DNA of 64,000 bases from Bog-473 sp963800725 (GCA_963800725.1 CAWDCE010000022.1:62001-126000); one strand, 5' to 3'; counted from the first letter of the stretch, positions 54,938 through 64,000 are shown. The notes: generated from the sequence alone by a model not told the origin. Made by a program: numbers and translations.

Positions 54938-55770
54938 GAGAACATCCCCGGATGAATATCGATGTCGGCAACCTTGCGCACCGGTCCAGCCAGCACCGCA
55001 GCACTCTCGGGATCGCTTCCGAGCGTCACGGTAAGCATGCCGCCGGGGTTATGGACCCGGATCGCCCCGGAGCCGTCGACCACTCCCCAGTCGCGTGCGG
55101 CCGCGGCAGCGGCCACGCTGCCGGTGCCACAGGCCAAGGTCTCCCCCGCGCCGCGTTCGTACACCCGCAATTCCAGATAGGGCCCGTCGTCGTCTTTGGC
55201 CAACTCGATCCACTCGACGTTGACCCCTGCGGGGTACTTCGACTGCAGCTCGGGTCCACGCACGCCAATGTCCACCTCGGCCACGCCGTCGCCCAGGAGC
55301 ACTAGATGTGGATTGCCGACGTCGACCTCTCGGACCAAGCGACCTTCAATCGCCTCGCGCTGCGATCCGAGGGTCACTCGACCCATGGCAACGCTGGCCC
55401 GGCCCCACCCGGGCCGCTCGTCAGGCGAGTAGGTCACCTGACGCATCCCGCCACCGGTCGCCACGCAAAACGAAGGCTCGGTCACCAGAGCTGCATCGAC
55501 CGCGGCCTGGGCCAGGCACCTGATCCCGTTGCCGCTCATCTCGGCTTCGCTGCCGTCGGCGTTGTGCAAGACCATCGAGATGTCGGCCCCAAGTCGTCCG
55601 GGCGTGACCCCGATGATCCCGTCGGCCCCGATCCCGCGGTGGCGGTCACAGAGCAGGCGAATCTGCGCTCCGCTCAAGCGGAGCGCATCATCTCGGTCGA
55701 CCACGACGATGAAGTCGTTCCCCGCCCCTTCGTGCTTCGTGCACCTCACCCCTCCATTGTCGCAGTTCAT
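54934..55770 (-). CDS. dapF: Diaminopimelate epimerase
   Basis: A 278-residue epimerase with the two mirrored active-site cysteines: one in ADGSEAEMSGNGIRCLAQAA, the other in GAGETLACGTGSVAAAAAA. GAGNDFIVVVD at the N-terminus is the substrate-binding start. It makes meso-diaminopimelate from the LL form, the last step before peptidoglycan use or lysine. ATG 55770 overlaps the miaA stop by ATGA. A GTG at 55749 (RCTKHEGAGNDF) is a family-like alternative but has its GGAGG box too close. Confidence 0.92.
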   Translation of the reverse strand: MNCDNGGVRCTKHEGAGNDFIVVVDRDDALRLSGAQIRLLCDRHRGIGADGIIGVTPGRLGADISMVLHNADGSEAEMSGNGIRCLAQAAVDAALVTEPSFCVATGGGMRQVTYSPDERPGWGRASVAMGRVTLGSQREAIEGRLVREVDVGNPHLVLLGDGVAEVDIGVRGPELQSKYPAGVNVEWIELAKDDDGPYLELRVYERGAGETLACGTGSVAAAAAARDWGVVDGSGAIRVHNPGGMLTVTLGSDPESAAVLAGPVRKVADIDIHPGMFS

Positions 55771-56690
55771 CAGGTCCGGCCGTGCGCTCCGAGGGCCCGA
55801 TCGAGCAGCGCTTCGACTTGGGACCCCGGAGCGGCCCAGGTAATTCGAGGATCCCGTCCGAACCAGCTGGCCTGGCGCCTGGCCAGGGTCTTTGTTCGCC
55901 GCACCGCCTCTTGCACGCATTCGTCGAGGTCCCGGCCCCCCTCGACGTGGGCCAACAGCTCTCGATACCCGAGGGCCTGTCGAGCCGTGCGGCTGATTCC
56001 CCCGGGTCGCTGTGCCAAGGCCCGCACCTCGTCGAGCAAGCCGGCCTCCATCCAGGCGGCGAAGCGCGCTTCGATCCGGCGATCAACCTGATCTGGATCG
56101 ATGGCAATCCCGATCAGCGCAAAACGCGAGGGCGGATAGGCCTCGAGCCCGGGACCGAACGAGGAGAACGGTCGACCCGAACCAATGGTGACCTCGAGGG
56201 CCCGGACGATTCTGCGACGGTTGTTGGGCTCCATGCGGGCCGCCGCCACCGGGTCAAGTTCGGCGAGCCGGGCATGGAGCTCTTCGATATCGCACCCTGG
56301 CGCGTCGAGTTCGGTATTGAGGGCCGCCACGACGTCGGGGTAACGACCCGGGATCTGCAGCTGATCGACCACGGAGCGCAGATAGAGGCCGGTACCGCCG
56401 ACCAACAGGGCGTGTCGCCCCCGGCCGGCAATGTCGCGTAATGCGGCCTCGGCCGCTTGTTGGAATTCGCTGACCGTGAATTCGGTGTCCGGGTCAACCA
56501 GGTCGATCAAGTGGTGCGGCACTTCGGCCCGCTCGGCCCTGGTGGGTTTCGCAGTGCCGAGATCCATTCCCCGGTAGACACACATCGAGTCCACCGAGAC
56601 GATCTCGGTGTCGCCGCGTCGCCGGGCGACTGTTCGAGCAGCATATGACTTCCCCGAAGCCGTCACCCCGACCAGGGCGACGGCACTCAA
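55770..56690 (-). CDS. miaA: tRNA dimethylallyltransferase
   Basis: A 306-residue enzyme with the P-loop VGVTASGKSYAA near the N-terminus, IVSVDSMCVYRGMDLGTAKP, the GGTGLYLRSVVDQL segment and the FGRDPRITW C-terminal tRNA-binding motif. It adds the dimethylallyl group to A37 of tRNAs reading U-starting codons. The product is then thiomethylated by MiaB, whose gene overlaps this one by 4 bases. Confidence 0.95.
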   Translation of the reverse strand: MSAVALVGVTASGKSYAARTVARRRGDTEIVSVDSMCVYRGMDLGTAKPTRAERAEVPHHLIDLVDPDTEFTVSEFQQAAEAALRDIAGRGRHALLVGGTGLYLRSVVDQLQIPGRYPDVVAALNTELDAPGCDIEELHARLAELDPVAAARMEPNNRRRIVRALEVTIGSGRPFSSFGPGLEAYPPSRFALIGIAIDPDQVDRRIEARFAAWMEAGLLDEVRALAQRPGGISRTARQALGYRELLAHVEGGRDLDECVQEAVRRTKTLARRQASWFGRDPRITWAAPGSQVEALLDRALGAHGRT

Positions 56691-58087
56691 GCGCTGGCCA
56701 CCGGGATCCGGACGCGGTGCCGCGGTCGCGCGGTGACGCGGCCCAATACACCCGAGAGATGGTGGGGATGCCCCCCGGTGATGGTCACCTCGGCCAACGA
56801 ACCCGGCGCCGACGTCGCACCCTCACCCCGAGCATGGGCTGCGAAGTGGACGAGCTTGCCCTGGCGGGTCCGCCCCGTGAGCATCGAGGCGTCGCGCCGA
56901 CTCGTCCCTTCGACCAATACTTCTTCGACTCGGCCAACTCGGGCTTGGTGTTTAGCCAGTGCAGATCGTTCGACCACGGCCTTGAGGCGGTCAAAGCGCT
57001 GCGCAATGATTTCGGGCTCGATGAACTCGGCCTCCATGGCCGCGGCCCGTGTGCCCGGACGCGGGGAGAATATGAACGTGTAGGCGCTGTCGAAGGCCGC
57101 CTCGGCAGCGACGGACAATGTGTCCTCGAAGTCGGCCTCGGTTTCACCGGGGAATCCGACGATGATGTCCGTCGTGACCGCCAGATCATCAATGGCGAGC
57201 CGTGCCGCGGCGAGTCGCTCGAGGTAGCGCTCCGCGGTGTAGCCCCGTCGCATGGCGGCCAACACGCGCGAACTTCCCGATTGGAGTGGGAGGTGAAGCT
57301 GCTCGCAGACTTCGGGGGTGTCGGCCATTGCGGCGATGGTCTCGGGCCGCAGATCCTTCGGATGCGGGCTGGTGAAGCGGATGCGACCAATGCCCTCGAC
57401 CGCACCGACCCGCCCCAAGAGGTCCGCGAACAATGGGCGGCGGCGGGTGATGTCTCGCCCATAGGAGTTCACATTCTGGCCGAGCAGCGTGACTTCGCTC
57501 ACCCCGCGTTGTGCGAGCGCGCTGACTTCGGCGACGATGTCGTCGATTGGACGACTGACCTCGGGGCCACGCACCGAGGGCACGATGCAAAATGCGCACG
57601 AGTTGTCACAACCCATCTGGATGTTGACCCAGGCGGCGTAGGGGAGTTCGCGCACCGCCGCGGGCGCCATGAGGTGATTGGTGATGGTCTCGGGATCGGG
57701 CGCGTCGAGAATCTCCATGACCTGCCCCTCGGTGGCGGCGCGCCGCAAGAGGTCCGGTGCACTGCTCAGATTGTGGGTCCCAAAGACCACATTGACCCAC
57801 CCGACCTTTTGCTGGATGAGCTCGCGATCTTTTTGGGCGAGGCATCCGCCGACGGCGATCTGTACGTCAGGCCTGGCATCGACGAGGGTCTTGAGCGAAC
57901 CGAGCGTCCCGTAGAGCTTCTGGTCGGCATTCTCACGGATGCAGCACGTGTTGAGCACGACCACATCGGCCTGGTCCATGTCCTGGGTCTGCTCCATGCC
58001 GTCGGCCACCAACATCCCCGCCAGGCGCTCGGAGTCGTGTTCGTTCATCTGGCAACCGAACGTGCGGATGTAGAAGGACTTGGACAT
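56687..58087 (-). CDS. miaB: tRNA-2-methylthio-N6-dimethylallyladenosine synthase
   Basis: A 466-residue radical-SAM methylthiotransferase starting MSKSFYIRTFGCQMNEHDSE. The UPF0004 domain cysteines are in TFGCQM, LNTCCIRENAD and AVGGCLAQ. The radical-SAM cluster is CDNSCAFCIVP. The TRAM-type C-terminal domain follows, ending VRIPVASA. It modifies A37 of tRNA after MiaA. It heads the run miaB, miaA, dapF, hflX-dapC, dapD, dapE. An upstream start at 58276 would add 63 non-conserved residues. Confidence 0.95.
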   Translation of the reverse strand: MSKSFYIRTFGCQMNEHDSERLAGMLVADGMEQTQDMDQADVVVLNTCCIRENADQKLYGTLGSLKTLVDARPDVQIAVGGCLAQKDRELIQQKVGWVNVVFGTHNLSSAPDLLRRAATEGQVMEILDAPDPETITNHLMAPAAVRELPYAAWVNIQMGCDNSCAFCIVPSVRGPEVSRPIDDIVAEVSALAQRGVSEVTLLGQNVNSYGRDITRRRPLFADLLGRVGAVEGIGRIRFTSPHPKDLRPETIAAMADTPEVCEQLHLPLQSGSSRVLAAMRRGYTAERYLERLAAARLAIDDLAVTTDIIVGFPGETEADFEDTLSVAAEAAFDSAYTFIFSPRPGTRAAAMEAEFIEPEIIAQRFDRLKAVVERSALAKHQARVGRVEEVLVEGTSRRDASMLTGRTRQGKLVHFAAHARGEGATSAPGSLAEVTITGGHPHHLSGVLGRVTARPRHRVRIPVASA

Positions 58088-58161
58088 CAAGACGAGTCTA
58101 CGGCCCGCCACCTGGCCCGATCCCTCGAATTGCCAATCCGCTGCTTTAGCATTTGTCCTCA

Positions 58162-59269
58162 ATGACCACACCCTCGCCGCCCGACCTGCCCGAAGAACCA
58201 TCTTCAGCATCAGAGCCACCGGTCTTTCCGCCCCCGATGCCGCCGAGCGAGCCGCCGGCGGGAATGACTCCACCACCCCCCGCCACCGCCGCCCCCTCCT
58301 CCCCCGCCGCCCCCACCCCCACCACCTCCCGGGATGACGTCAACGGTCGGGCCGGGGGGACCCCCAACGCCACTTCCGTTGTTGGTCGCCTTCCCCGAAC
58401 CTACCGAGCAGCGGCGTTGGACGGTGCTGATCCGCTTGATCTTGGCCATTCCCCTGGCCATCGTGGTGTGGGCCATCTCCGTCGCCGTCTACGTCGTCGT
58501 CATCATTGGATGGTTCGGCGCCCTGTTCACGGGCCGAACCCCGACGTTCGTTCGCCAACTTGTCACGATCTGGTTGCGGCTTGCCGTGCGCCTCGGGGTG
58601 TATTTCTTCTTGTTGAGCGACGTGTTTCCCCAGTTCGAATTCGAGGCGTCGCCGCTCGACGTCATCCAACTGGCGGTTCCCGAAGCGACGCGTATGAACC
58701 GAGCCGCGGTGTTCTTCCGCTTCATCTTGGCGTTACCCGTCCTCGTCGTCGTCTCCCTCGTCGCGACAGGATGCGAAATCATCGTGTTCTTCATGTGGTT
58801 CGTCGTCCTCATCACGGGCAAGCTCCCCGAATCGGTCCACCGGGCTTTCTCGGCATTCCTGCGCTACCAGGCCAGGGTCAGTGCCTATTTCCTTTTGTTG
58901 GTGCCGACCTATCCGCTCGGACTCTTCGGTGACCCTGAACCAAGTGCATTCGCCGATGCATCGGCGCCCCCGGCCGGGTCGCCATGGTCCATGGTTCTCC
59001 CCCAGCCGTCAAAGGTCATCTTGGTCGTCGCGCTCGTCTTGGGCGTATTTGGACAAGTCGGATCTGACATCTATCGGAACCATCACACCACGACCATCTA
59101 CGTGAACCCCCAGAACATCAAGCACGTTGGTCCTGAGCCGGGACGCTACCTAGGGACTGTTCACCCACGAGGCGCCCCATCTCCACCCCTCCGCCCGACG
59201 ATGCCGCGGGGCGGCCGTGGGGCTGCCCGCCGGTCGAAAAGTGGGTGCCGTACGATCTCGGTGCCATGA
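58162..59269 (+). CDS. DUF4389-like membrane protein (frameshift in a proline tract)
   Basis: From ATG 58162 a Pro-rich cytosolic leader (MTTPSPPDLPEEPSSASEPP) runs into a C-rich tract near 58270, where the frame moves by one base. The correct frame then reads a long polyproline run and GMTSTVGPGGPPTPLP. The membrane part has LIRLILAIPLAIVVWAISVA, VYVVVIIGWFGALFTGRTP, then a repeat of the same motif (FFRFILALPVLVVVSLVATG, FFMWFVVLITGKLPE) typical of DUF4389. A last helix is VILVVALVLGVFGQVG. Function unknown. ATG 58334 is an internal alternative start. It is divergent from miaB. Confidence 0.75.
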
Positions 59270-59839
59270 CCATGCCGCCTTCGGGTGAACAAGGCGAGCC
59301 CCTCGAGCTCGTCGTGACGCCCTCGGGGGCGCAAGACACCAACCGGGCGTTCCACCAGACGCGTGGGCCTCATCGTCGCAGCCGCAGTCGTGGTCGCCGC
59401 CGTCATCGCAGTGGTGGTCATCGTGGTGGTGCACAACGCGTCAATCGATCGACAACGCAACGCCCTCGCTTCGGCCAATGTGACGCTGGTCACTCACTTC
59501 GATCGCTATTCACAACAGGCCGTCGCCTGCGAGAAAGTGGCCAACCCCTACCGGTGCCTCGAGCGGGCCGACCTGGACCTGCTGCCCCACCTGCGCGCCT
59601 ACGCCACGGCCCTGCAGCGGGCCGGGGACCTCGGCCTCGACGCCGCGGTGATGGCCCATGCCCACGCCCAGGCGGGCGCGGCCGTTGGCACCTTTTCGCA
59701 TGTCGGCCACGCACCGGCCACCAAGGCGGCTTACCACGACGCGGTGGCCCAAACCCGCCTCACCCAGGTGGTGGCGGCCTTTGGCGACTCAGTCAATGCG
59801 GTGCGGGCCCAACTCGACCCGGGAGCGACGTCGCGGTGA
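59266..59839 (+). CDS. Small membrane-anchored protein (one frameshift)
   Basis: ATG 59266 overlaps the previous stop by ATGA. A polar N-terminus (MTMPPSGEQGEPLELVVTPS) leads, after a one-base loss near 59360, to the helix GLIVAAAVVVAAVIAVVVIV and an exported helical domain with a Cys pair (VACEKVANPYRCLERAD) and an HAHAQAGAAVGTFSHVGHAP segment. No family recognised. It converges with thrB. Confidence 0.55.
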
Positions 59840-59840
59840 G

Positions 59841-60707
59841 TCAGGTGGGGAAGTCGGCCGCTTCGCCAGAGACGAGTCCACGGTGGTCGGCGTTGAATGT
59901 CCGCACCTGGGCGGCAACGCCGAGCCTTCGGCACGCGGCCTGCATCTTGTCAGCCACATCGGCCGTGTCATGGGCCAGCGCGATCCCGAGCAACGTCGGA
60001 CCGGCTCCCGACCAACACGAAGCGAGCGAACCCGACTCGACCAGCGCCGACAAGAGTTCGGGTGCTTCGGGGAACAGGGCCGAACGGGCATCTTGATGGA
60101 GCCGGTCCCCCGTGGCTGCCGGCGTCAATACCGAGTGATCGGCCATGCCGCTCACCAAGAGTCCCATGCGAGAGAGGTTGAAGATGGCGTCGGCTCTGGG
60201 CACCGAATCAGCCAGGACCAACCGGGCCTCCGACGTCGCCAGTGCTCGCTCTGGGATCACCGCCACGAAGGCCAACGCTTCGTCGAGGGTGAGGTGCGCC
60301 GCCTGTATCGAGTCCCCCACCTTCGCCGCCGCCACGAACCCACCCATCACGCTCGCCGCGGCATTCTCGGGGTGGCCGTCATAGGCGGCCGCCACCGCAA
60401 GGGGATCGTGCGACCCAGCCGCGGCAGCGGCCGCCGCAGCCAACGCCGCCGATGATCCAAGTCCGCGCGAGACAGGGATCTGCGAATGGACCGTGACCGA
60501 GCACCGATCATGTCCGAGGACGTCGGTCACCACCTTGACGGCGAGATGGGAGGCATCGCCGCTCAAGTGCGCCCCTTCGCCGGTGCTGTGGACCGACAGC
60601 GACGCCGCGGGGATCACCTCGACGTAGACGTAACACTCCAGTGCGATCGCCAACACATCGAATCCGGGCCCGAGATTGGCTGACGACGCTGGGGCTCGAG
60701 CTCGCAC
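59841..60707 (-). CDS. thrB: Homoserine kinase
   Basis: A 288-residue GHMP kinase starting at GTG 60707 (RARAPASSANLGPGFDVLAI). The ATP loop is SRGLGSSAALAAAAAAAA and the C-terminal motif is SGAGPTLLGIALAHD. It phosphorylates homoserine on the way to threonine, and shares the aspartate pathway with the dap genes. The start lies 4 bases after the stop of the D,D-carboxypeptidase, so it is probably its downstream partner in a transcript. Confidence 0.9.
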   Translation of the reverse strand: MRARAPASSANLGPGFDVLAIALECYVYVEVIPAASLSVHSTGEGAHLSGDASHLAVKVVTDVLGHDRCSVTVHSQIPVSRGLGSSAALAAAAAAAAGSHDPLAVAAAYDGHPENAAASVMGGFVAAAKVGDSIQAAHLTLDEALAFVAVIPERALATSEARLVLADSVPRADAIFNLSRMGLLVSGMADHSVLTPAATGDRLHQDARSALFPEAPELLSALVESGSLASCWSGAGPTLLGIALAHDTADVADKMQAACRRLGVAAQVRTFNADHRGLVSGEAADFPT

Positions 60708-60711
60708 GCCG

Positions 60712-62043
60712 TTAGAATAAGCGTTGGAGCAGCGTCTCCTTGGGCAATGTGGTGCCGAGGCGTGCGGGCACCACGACATGGGTGGTCCCGAGCGTCACGA
60801 GGATCGAACCCGCCCGGGTCCCCGCAGCGTCACCGGGCTTGACCACTTGGTGTGTCACGAGGTTGCGCCGGTAGACGGCGCCCGGCCAGGTCAAGACGTT
60901 GACGCCATGGCTCGCAACCGCAGGGACCGTGTGTCCATTCGCGCTCACCTGGGCGACAACGGCACCGGGGTGGACCAGCTCGAGTGACCCGAACTCGTTG
61001 GTCACCGCATCGGCGAGCGTGAGTGCGGCAACGCCCGCCACCAACAACACATTGGGCTGGTCCGTGCCGACCTGTCCGGTCACTGCGGTGAGAATCATCA
61101 CCTGGTGACCGTCGACGACACGCTCGACCGCCATGACGTCGCAGCCGCCCGCCTTGGTGGTGAATCCTGATTTCACCCCAATCACCCCGAGATACCCCAA
61201 GAGCGGCGTGTAGGTACCCAGTGTGCCGGCAACGGGCAGCGTCACCGTTGGCATCTTGACGATGGCGGCGAAGGCCGGGATCGCCATGGCTCGGGCGGCG
61301 ACGATCAGGACGTCACTCGCCGTCGACACCGAGTTATCGGAGAATCCGCTGGCATCGGCATAGGTGGTCTGGGTCATGGCGAGGTGCGCCGCGGTCTGAT
61401 TCATCTTGATGACGAACGCCGGGATGCTGCCGGCATCCCACACGGCCAGCGCATCGGCGAAGTCATTGGCGGAATGGACCAAAAGGCCTTGGAGCATCTG
61501 CTGTTCGGTCAGGACTTCACCGACCGTGATGGCGGCATTGGCTTCGTCTTGTTGTGTGTCAATGTCGTAGTCGGTCACGTCGGCTTGGGTCATGGTGATG
61601 TCGGGGCCGCTCTCGCCGACGGCGAGTGGATGATCCTCCAAGATGACGTAGGCCGTCATGATCTTGGTGAGGCTCGCCACCGGCACGGGTACTTCGGCAC
61701 CGGCCTTTTGCGCGATCGCGAGCGAGGGCACCGAGATGGCCGACTGACCAACGGTGGTCCAAGGGAGCGAGGTCGCCGACTCGGGGACGGTGACTTCGGG
61801 CGAGAGCACCGGGGTCACCGTGGCGGCGGCGACGGGGGAACTGAGGCGCACGACCACGAATCCGGCGGCACCCAAGATGAGCACCAAAACCAAGACGAGG
61901 AACGTGCGAAACCAGCTCCAGCGTTTCTTGGCCGGCTTCGCCGCATGGCGCCCCTTGCGCTTGGGGCCAGCGGTATCGGGGGGGTCGAGCGCGTCGAGCT
62001 GGAACGGCGCCACCATCAGTGGCACCGGGCGCGGCGAGGTCAA
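60712..62043 (-). CDS. D-alanyl-D-alanine carboxypeptidase (class C-type, PBP5-like)
   Basis: A 443-residue membrane-anchored penicillin-binding protein. The cytosolic N-terminus is basic (GPKRKGRHAAKPAKKRW). One helix (FRTFLVLVLVLILGAAGFVV) follows, then the catalytic domain. Motifs are the SxxK in VASLTKIMTA, SxN in VHSANDFADAL and KSG in VKSGFTTKAGG. It trims the terminal D-Ala of peptidoglycan stem peptides. It lies 3 bases after ftsK and 4 before thrB. Confidence 0.9.
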   Translation of the reverse strand: MTSPRPVPLMVAPFQLDALDPPDTAGPKRKGRHAAKPAKKRWSWFRTFLVLVLVLILGAAGFVVVRLSSPVAAATVTPVLSPEVTVPESATSLPWTTVGQSAISVPSLAIAQKAGAEVPVPVASLTKIMTAYVILEDHPLAVGESGPDITMTQADVTDYDIDTQQDEANAAITVGEVLTEQQMLQGLLVHSANDFADALAVWDAGSIPAFVIKMNQTAAHLAMTQTTYADASGFSDNSVSTASDVLIVAARAMAIPAFAAIVKMPTVTLPVAGTLGTYTPLLGYLGVIGVKSGFTTKAGGCDVMAVERVVDGHQVMILTAVTGQVGTDQPNVLLVAGVAALTLADAVTNEFGSLELVHPGAVVAQVSANGHTVPAVASHGVNVLTWPGAVYRRNLVTHQVVKPGDAAGTRAGSILVTLGTTHVVVPARLGTTLPKETLLQRLF

Positions 62044-62046
62044 TGC

Positions 62047-64000
62047 TCAGCCACCTTCGAGCTCATCGACGGTCATCAAGACCTGACGAGCCTTGGATCC
62101 CTCACTCGGTCCGACGACTCCGCGGCGCTCCAGCAGATCCATCAAGCGGCCAGCGCGGGCGAAGCCGACCCTGAGCTTGCGTTGGAGCATCGAGGTCGAA
62201 CCCAACTGCGAGCGCACCACCAGCTCCATGGCCTGGCTGAGCAGCTCGTCATCGTCATCGTCGACACCGCGCACTCCACCGGTGCCCTCCTCTACGTTCT
62301 CGATACCGACCACCGGCTCGGTGACGCCACCTTGGGCGGTCCAATGCGCCACCACCTTGCGCACGTCTTCTTCGGCCACCCACGGTCCTTGGAGACGCCG
62401 TGGGATGTTCGACGATGCCGTCAAGAGGAGCATGTCGCCCTTGCCGATCAGTCGTTCGGCCCCGGGTTGGTCCAAGATCACACGGCTGTCGGCCAACGAC
62501 GACACCGAGAAGGCCATGCGGCTCGGTACGTTGGCCTTGATCACCCCGGTAATCACGTCGACCGACGGGCGCTGGGTGGCGAGAACCAGATGGATCCCGA
62601 CGGCACGGGCCATCTGCGCAATGCGTACCACCGAGTCCTCGACGTCTCGGGCCGCGACCATCATGAGGTCGTTGAGCTCGTCGACCACGATCAGGACGAA
62701 CGGCAGGGCCTCGGGCATCTGGGGATCGTCGTCGATCTCGTCGTCCCCGCCTTGGAGTGCCGAGTGATCGTCTCCGAGCGCCTTGACCGCGGTCTCGTGC
62801 GAGCGGCGACGGATCGAGGGGGCACCGACCGGCCCAATTTCGCCGGCCGCCAGTGCGGCGTTGTAGCCGGTGATGTCGCGCATGCCGTACTCGGCGAGGA
62901 TGTCGTAGCGGCGCTCCATCTCCTTGACCGCCCAGGCCAAGGCGTTGGCCGCCTTCTTTGGGTCGACCACCACCTGGGTGATGAGGTGCGGCAGGCCGTT
63001 GTACTGGCCCAGTTCGACGCGCTTTGGGTCGATGAGCATCATGCGAACCTGGTCGGGTGTGCTGCGCATCAGGATCGACGTGATGATCGAGTTGATGCAC
63101 GACGACTTGCCCGCACCGGTGGCACCCGAAATCAAGATGTGGGGCATCTCGGCCAGGTTGGCCATCACCACGCGGCCTGCGATGTCTCGGCCCATGGCCA
63201 CCTCGAGCGGGTGGGTCGCCGCTTTGGCCTCGCTCGAGGACAAGATATCCCCGAGCGCCACCAGCTGGCGGTTGCGGTTGGGGACTTCGACGCCGATGGC
63301 GGACTTGCCGGGGATCGGTGCGAGAATCCGCACATCCGGCGAGGCCATGGCGTAGGCAATGTCACACGAGAGGCTGGTGACCCGGGCGACTTTGACGCCC
63401 GCACCAAGCTCGAGCTCGAAGCGGGTCACCGACGGACCGACGGTCGCCCCGACGAGCCGGGTGGCCACGCCGTGGGTCCCGAGCGCCGCCACGAGCGCGT
63501 CACCGGCCAACTCGATCTGGCGCTGGTCGTGACGCAGCTGCTTGGTGGGCGGCAAAAAGCTCATCGGGGGCAGCTTCCAATCCCCGGTCGCCTTGAAGGC
63601 GGCGACGGCCACCTTCGTGGTCGGTGCGACGGCCACGGCCTCATCGGGTTCGGGCTGGACTTCGGTGGGCGGTTCGGGTTCGGGCTCGGCCACCTCGTCG
63701 GCCATGGCGTCGAAAAGTTGCGGTTCGGACTTGAGGGCCGGCGCCGTCTCGAGCGGCGACGCTGCGCCGGTTTCGTCGTCGAGCGCACCGCCCTTCCACC
63801 ACGAGGCCACCGTGGACCCGACCGCCTTGGACGCGGTCCGGATCGCCCGCCCGCAGGTGGCAAGCGATGTGCCGGTTGCGATGAGAACGGCCACGATGAT
63901 CAAGGCGACGAAGATCACCGCGGCACCCGCAGTGCCGATCCCCGCAGCCAAGGGGTGCCCGAGCAGGGCCCCGACCCATCCGCCGGCTTCACGCACGCCG
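62047..64000 (-). CDS. ftsK: DNA translocase FtsK (N-terminus beyond the window)
   Basis: The frame is open to the window edge. A membrane helix (AAVIFVALIIVAVLIATG) is followed by an acidic Pro-rich linker. The alpha and beta motor domains follow, with Walker A SGATGAGKSSCINSI and Walker B FVLIVVDELNDLM, then HLVLATQRPSVDVITGVIKA. The C-terminal gamma winged helix (SMLQRKLRVGFARAGRLMDL) reads KOPS sites. It pumps chromosome termini through the septum. The Walker B loop reads DELND where DELAD is usual. Upstream membrane helices are expected outside the window. Confidence 0.9.
   Translation of the reverse strand, partial: GVREAGGWVGALLGHPLAAGIGTAGAAVIFVALIIVAVLIATGTSLATCGRAIRTASKAVGSTVASWWKGGALDDETGAASPLETAPALKSEPQLFDAMADEVAEPEPEPPTEVQPEPDEAVAVAPTTKVAVAAFKATGDWKLPPMSFLPPTKQLRHDQRQIELAGDALVAALGTHGVATRLVGATVGPSVTRFELELGAGVKVARVTSLSCDIAYAMASPDVRILAPIPGKSAIGVEVPNRNRQLVALGDILSSSEAKAATHPLEVAMGRDIAGRVVMANLAEMPHILISGATGAGKSSCINSIITSILMRSTPDQVRMMLIDPKRVELGQYNGLPHLITQVVVDPKKAANALAWAVKEMERRYDILAEYGMRDITGYNAALAAGEIGPVGAPSIRRRSHETAVKALGDDHSALQGGDDEIDDDPQMPEALPFVLIVVDELNDLMMVAARDVEDSVVRIAQMARAVGIHLVLATQRPSVDVITGVIKANVPSRMAFSVSSLADSRVILDQPGAERLIGKGDMLLLTASSNIPRRLQGPWVAEEDVRKVVAHWTAQGGVTEPVVGIENVEEGTGGVRGVDDDDDELLSQAMELVVRSQLGSTSMLQRKLRVGFARAGRLMDLLERRGVVGPSEGSKARQVLMTVDELEGG

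Noticed and set aside
56645..58165. A 506-codon plus-strand frame
   Set aside because: It is antisense to miaB and the miaA 5' end, which have full motif support.

Overview
The window is high-GC bacterial DNA with dense gene packing, frequent 4-base ATGA/GTGA gene overlaps and many GTG starts. A deazaflavin (F420)-dependent Ddn-family protein, a class E-type sortase, an L,D-transpeptidase, a SigK/RskA-type sigma/anti-sigma pair, CGAAC-N4-GTTCG LexA boxes and the lexA/LysM/nrdR neighbourhood point to an actinobacterium. The gene set would fit a deep lineage such as Acidimicrobiia, but that placement is inference.

Layout. 0-8.2 kb: the 3' part of a surface protein built of 107-residue Ig-like repeats, a pilin-like protein with two TIG/IPT domains, then pilC and pilB of a type IV pilus/type II secretion machine on the other strand. 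8.3-18.1 kb: mostly metabolic genes (acyl-CoA dehydrogenase, alpha/beta hydrolase, pyridine nucleotide-disulfide oxidoreductase, CaiB-type CoA transferase) and a copper-type csoR-permease/YHS operon with a clear palindromic operator. 18.2-24.5 kb: two large convergent helicases, a UvrD-like one with an HRDC end and a SWIM-SNF2 one. 24.8-30.0 kb: a two-component system facing an ABC-2 exporter, heavily frameshifted. 30.4-32.5 kb: a tandemly duplicated tRNA-Val(GAC) unit, a PhyH dioxygenase, a DEDDh exonuclease and tRNA-Cys. 32.6-38.5 kb: glnD, L,D-transpeptidase, sortase and a DUF2332-like protein. 38.5-43.1 kb: an SOS/DNA-repair block (dinB, a PIG-L deacetylase, nrdR, a LysM protein, five LexA boxes, lexA, an Fpg/Nei glycosylase). 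44.8-50.6 kb: an ECF sigma/anti-sigma pair with a SigK-like promoter motif, a di-iron protein, a membrane protein, two exported ferritin-like proteins and a cupredoxin, again frameshift-rich. 50.6-58.1 kb: a run of miaB, miaA, dapF, hflX fused in frame to dapC, dapD and dapE, covering much of the succinylase route to diaminopimelate. 58.2-64 kb: a DUF4389-type membrane protein, a small anchored protein, thrB, a D,D-carboxypeptidase and a partial ftsK.

Quality. Many otherwise well-conserved proteins are interrupted by single-base shifts, often at short homopolymers, and these cluster at 24.8-29.8 kb and 44.8-50.6 kb. They also hit dapE, which completes a pathway whose other genes are intact here. 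A good share may therefore be sequence error rather than decay. Frameshifted genes are given as one reconstructed locus with the approximate shift positions.

The points most worth following are the HflX-DapC fusion inside the dap run, the CsoR-controlled permease with a C-terminal YHS domain, the five-LexA-box divergent SOS region, the SigK-like redox/metal locus, and the tRNA-Val duplication whose second copy has an irregular anticodon arm.
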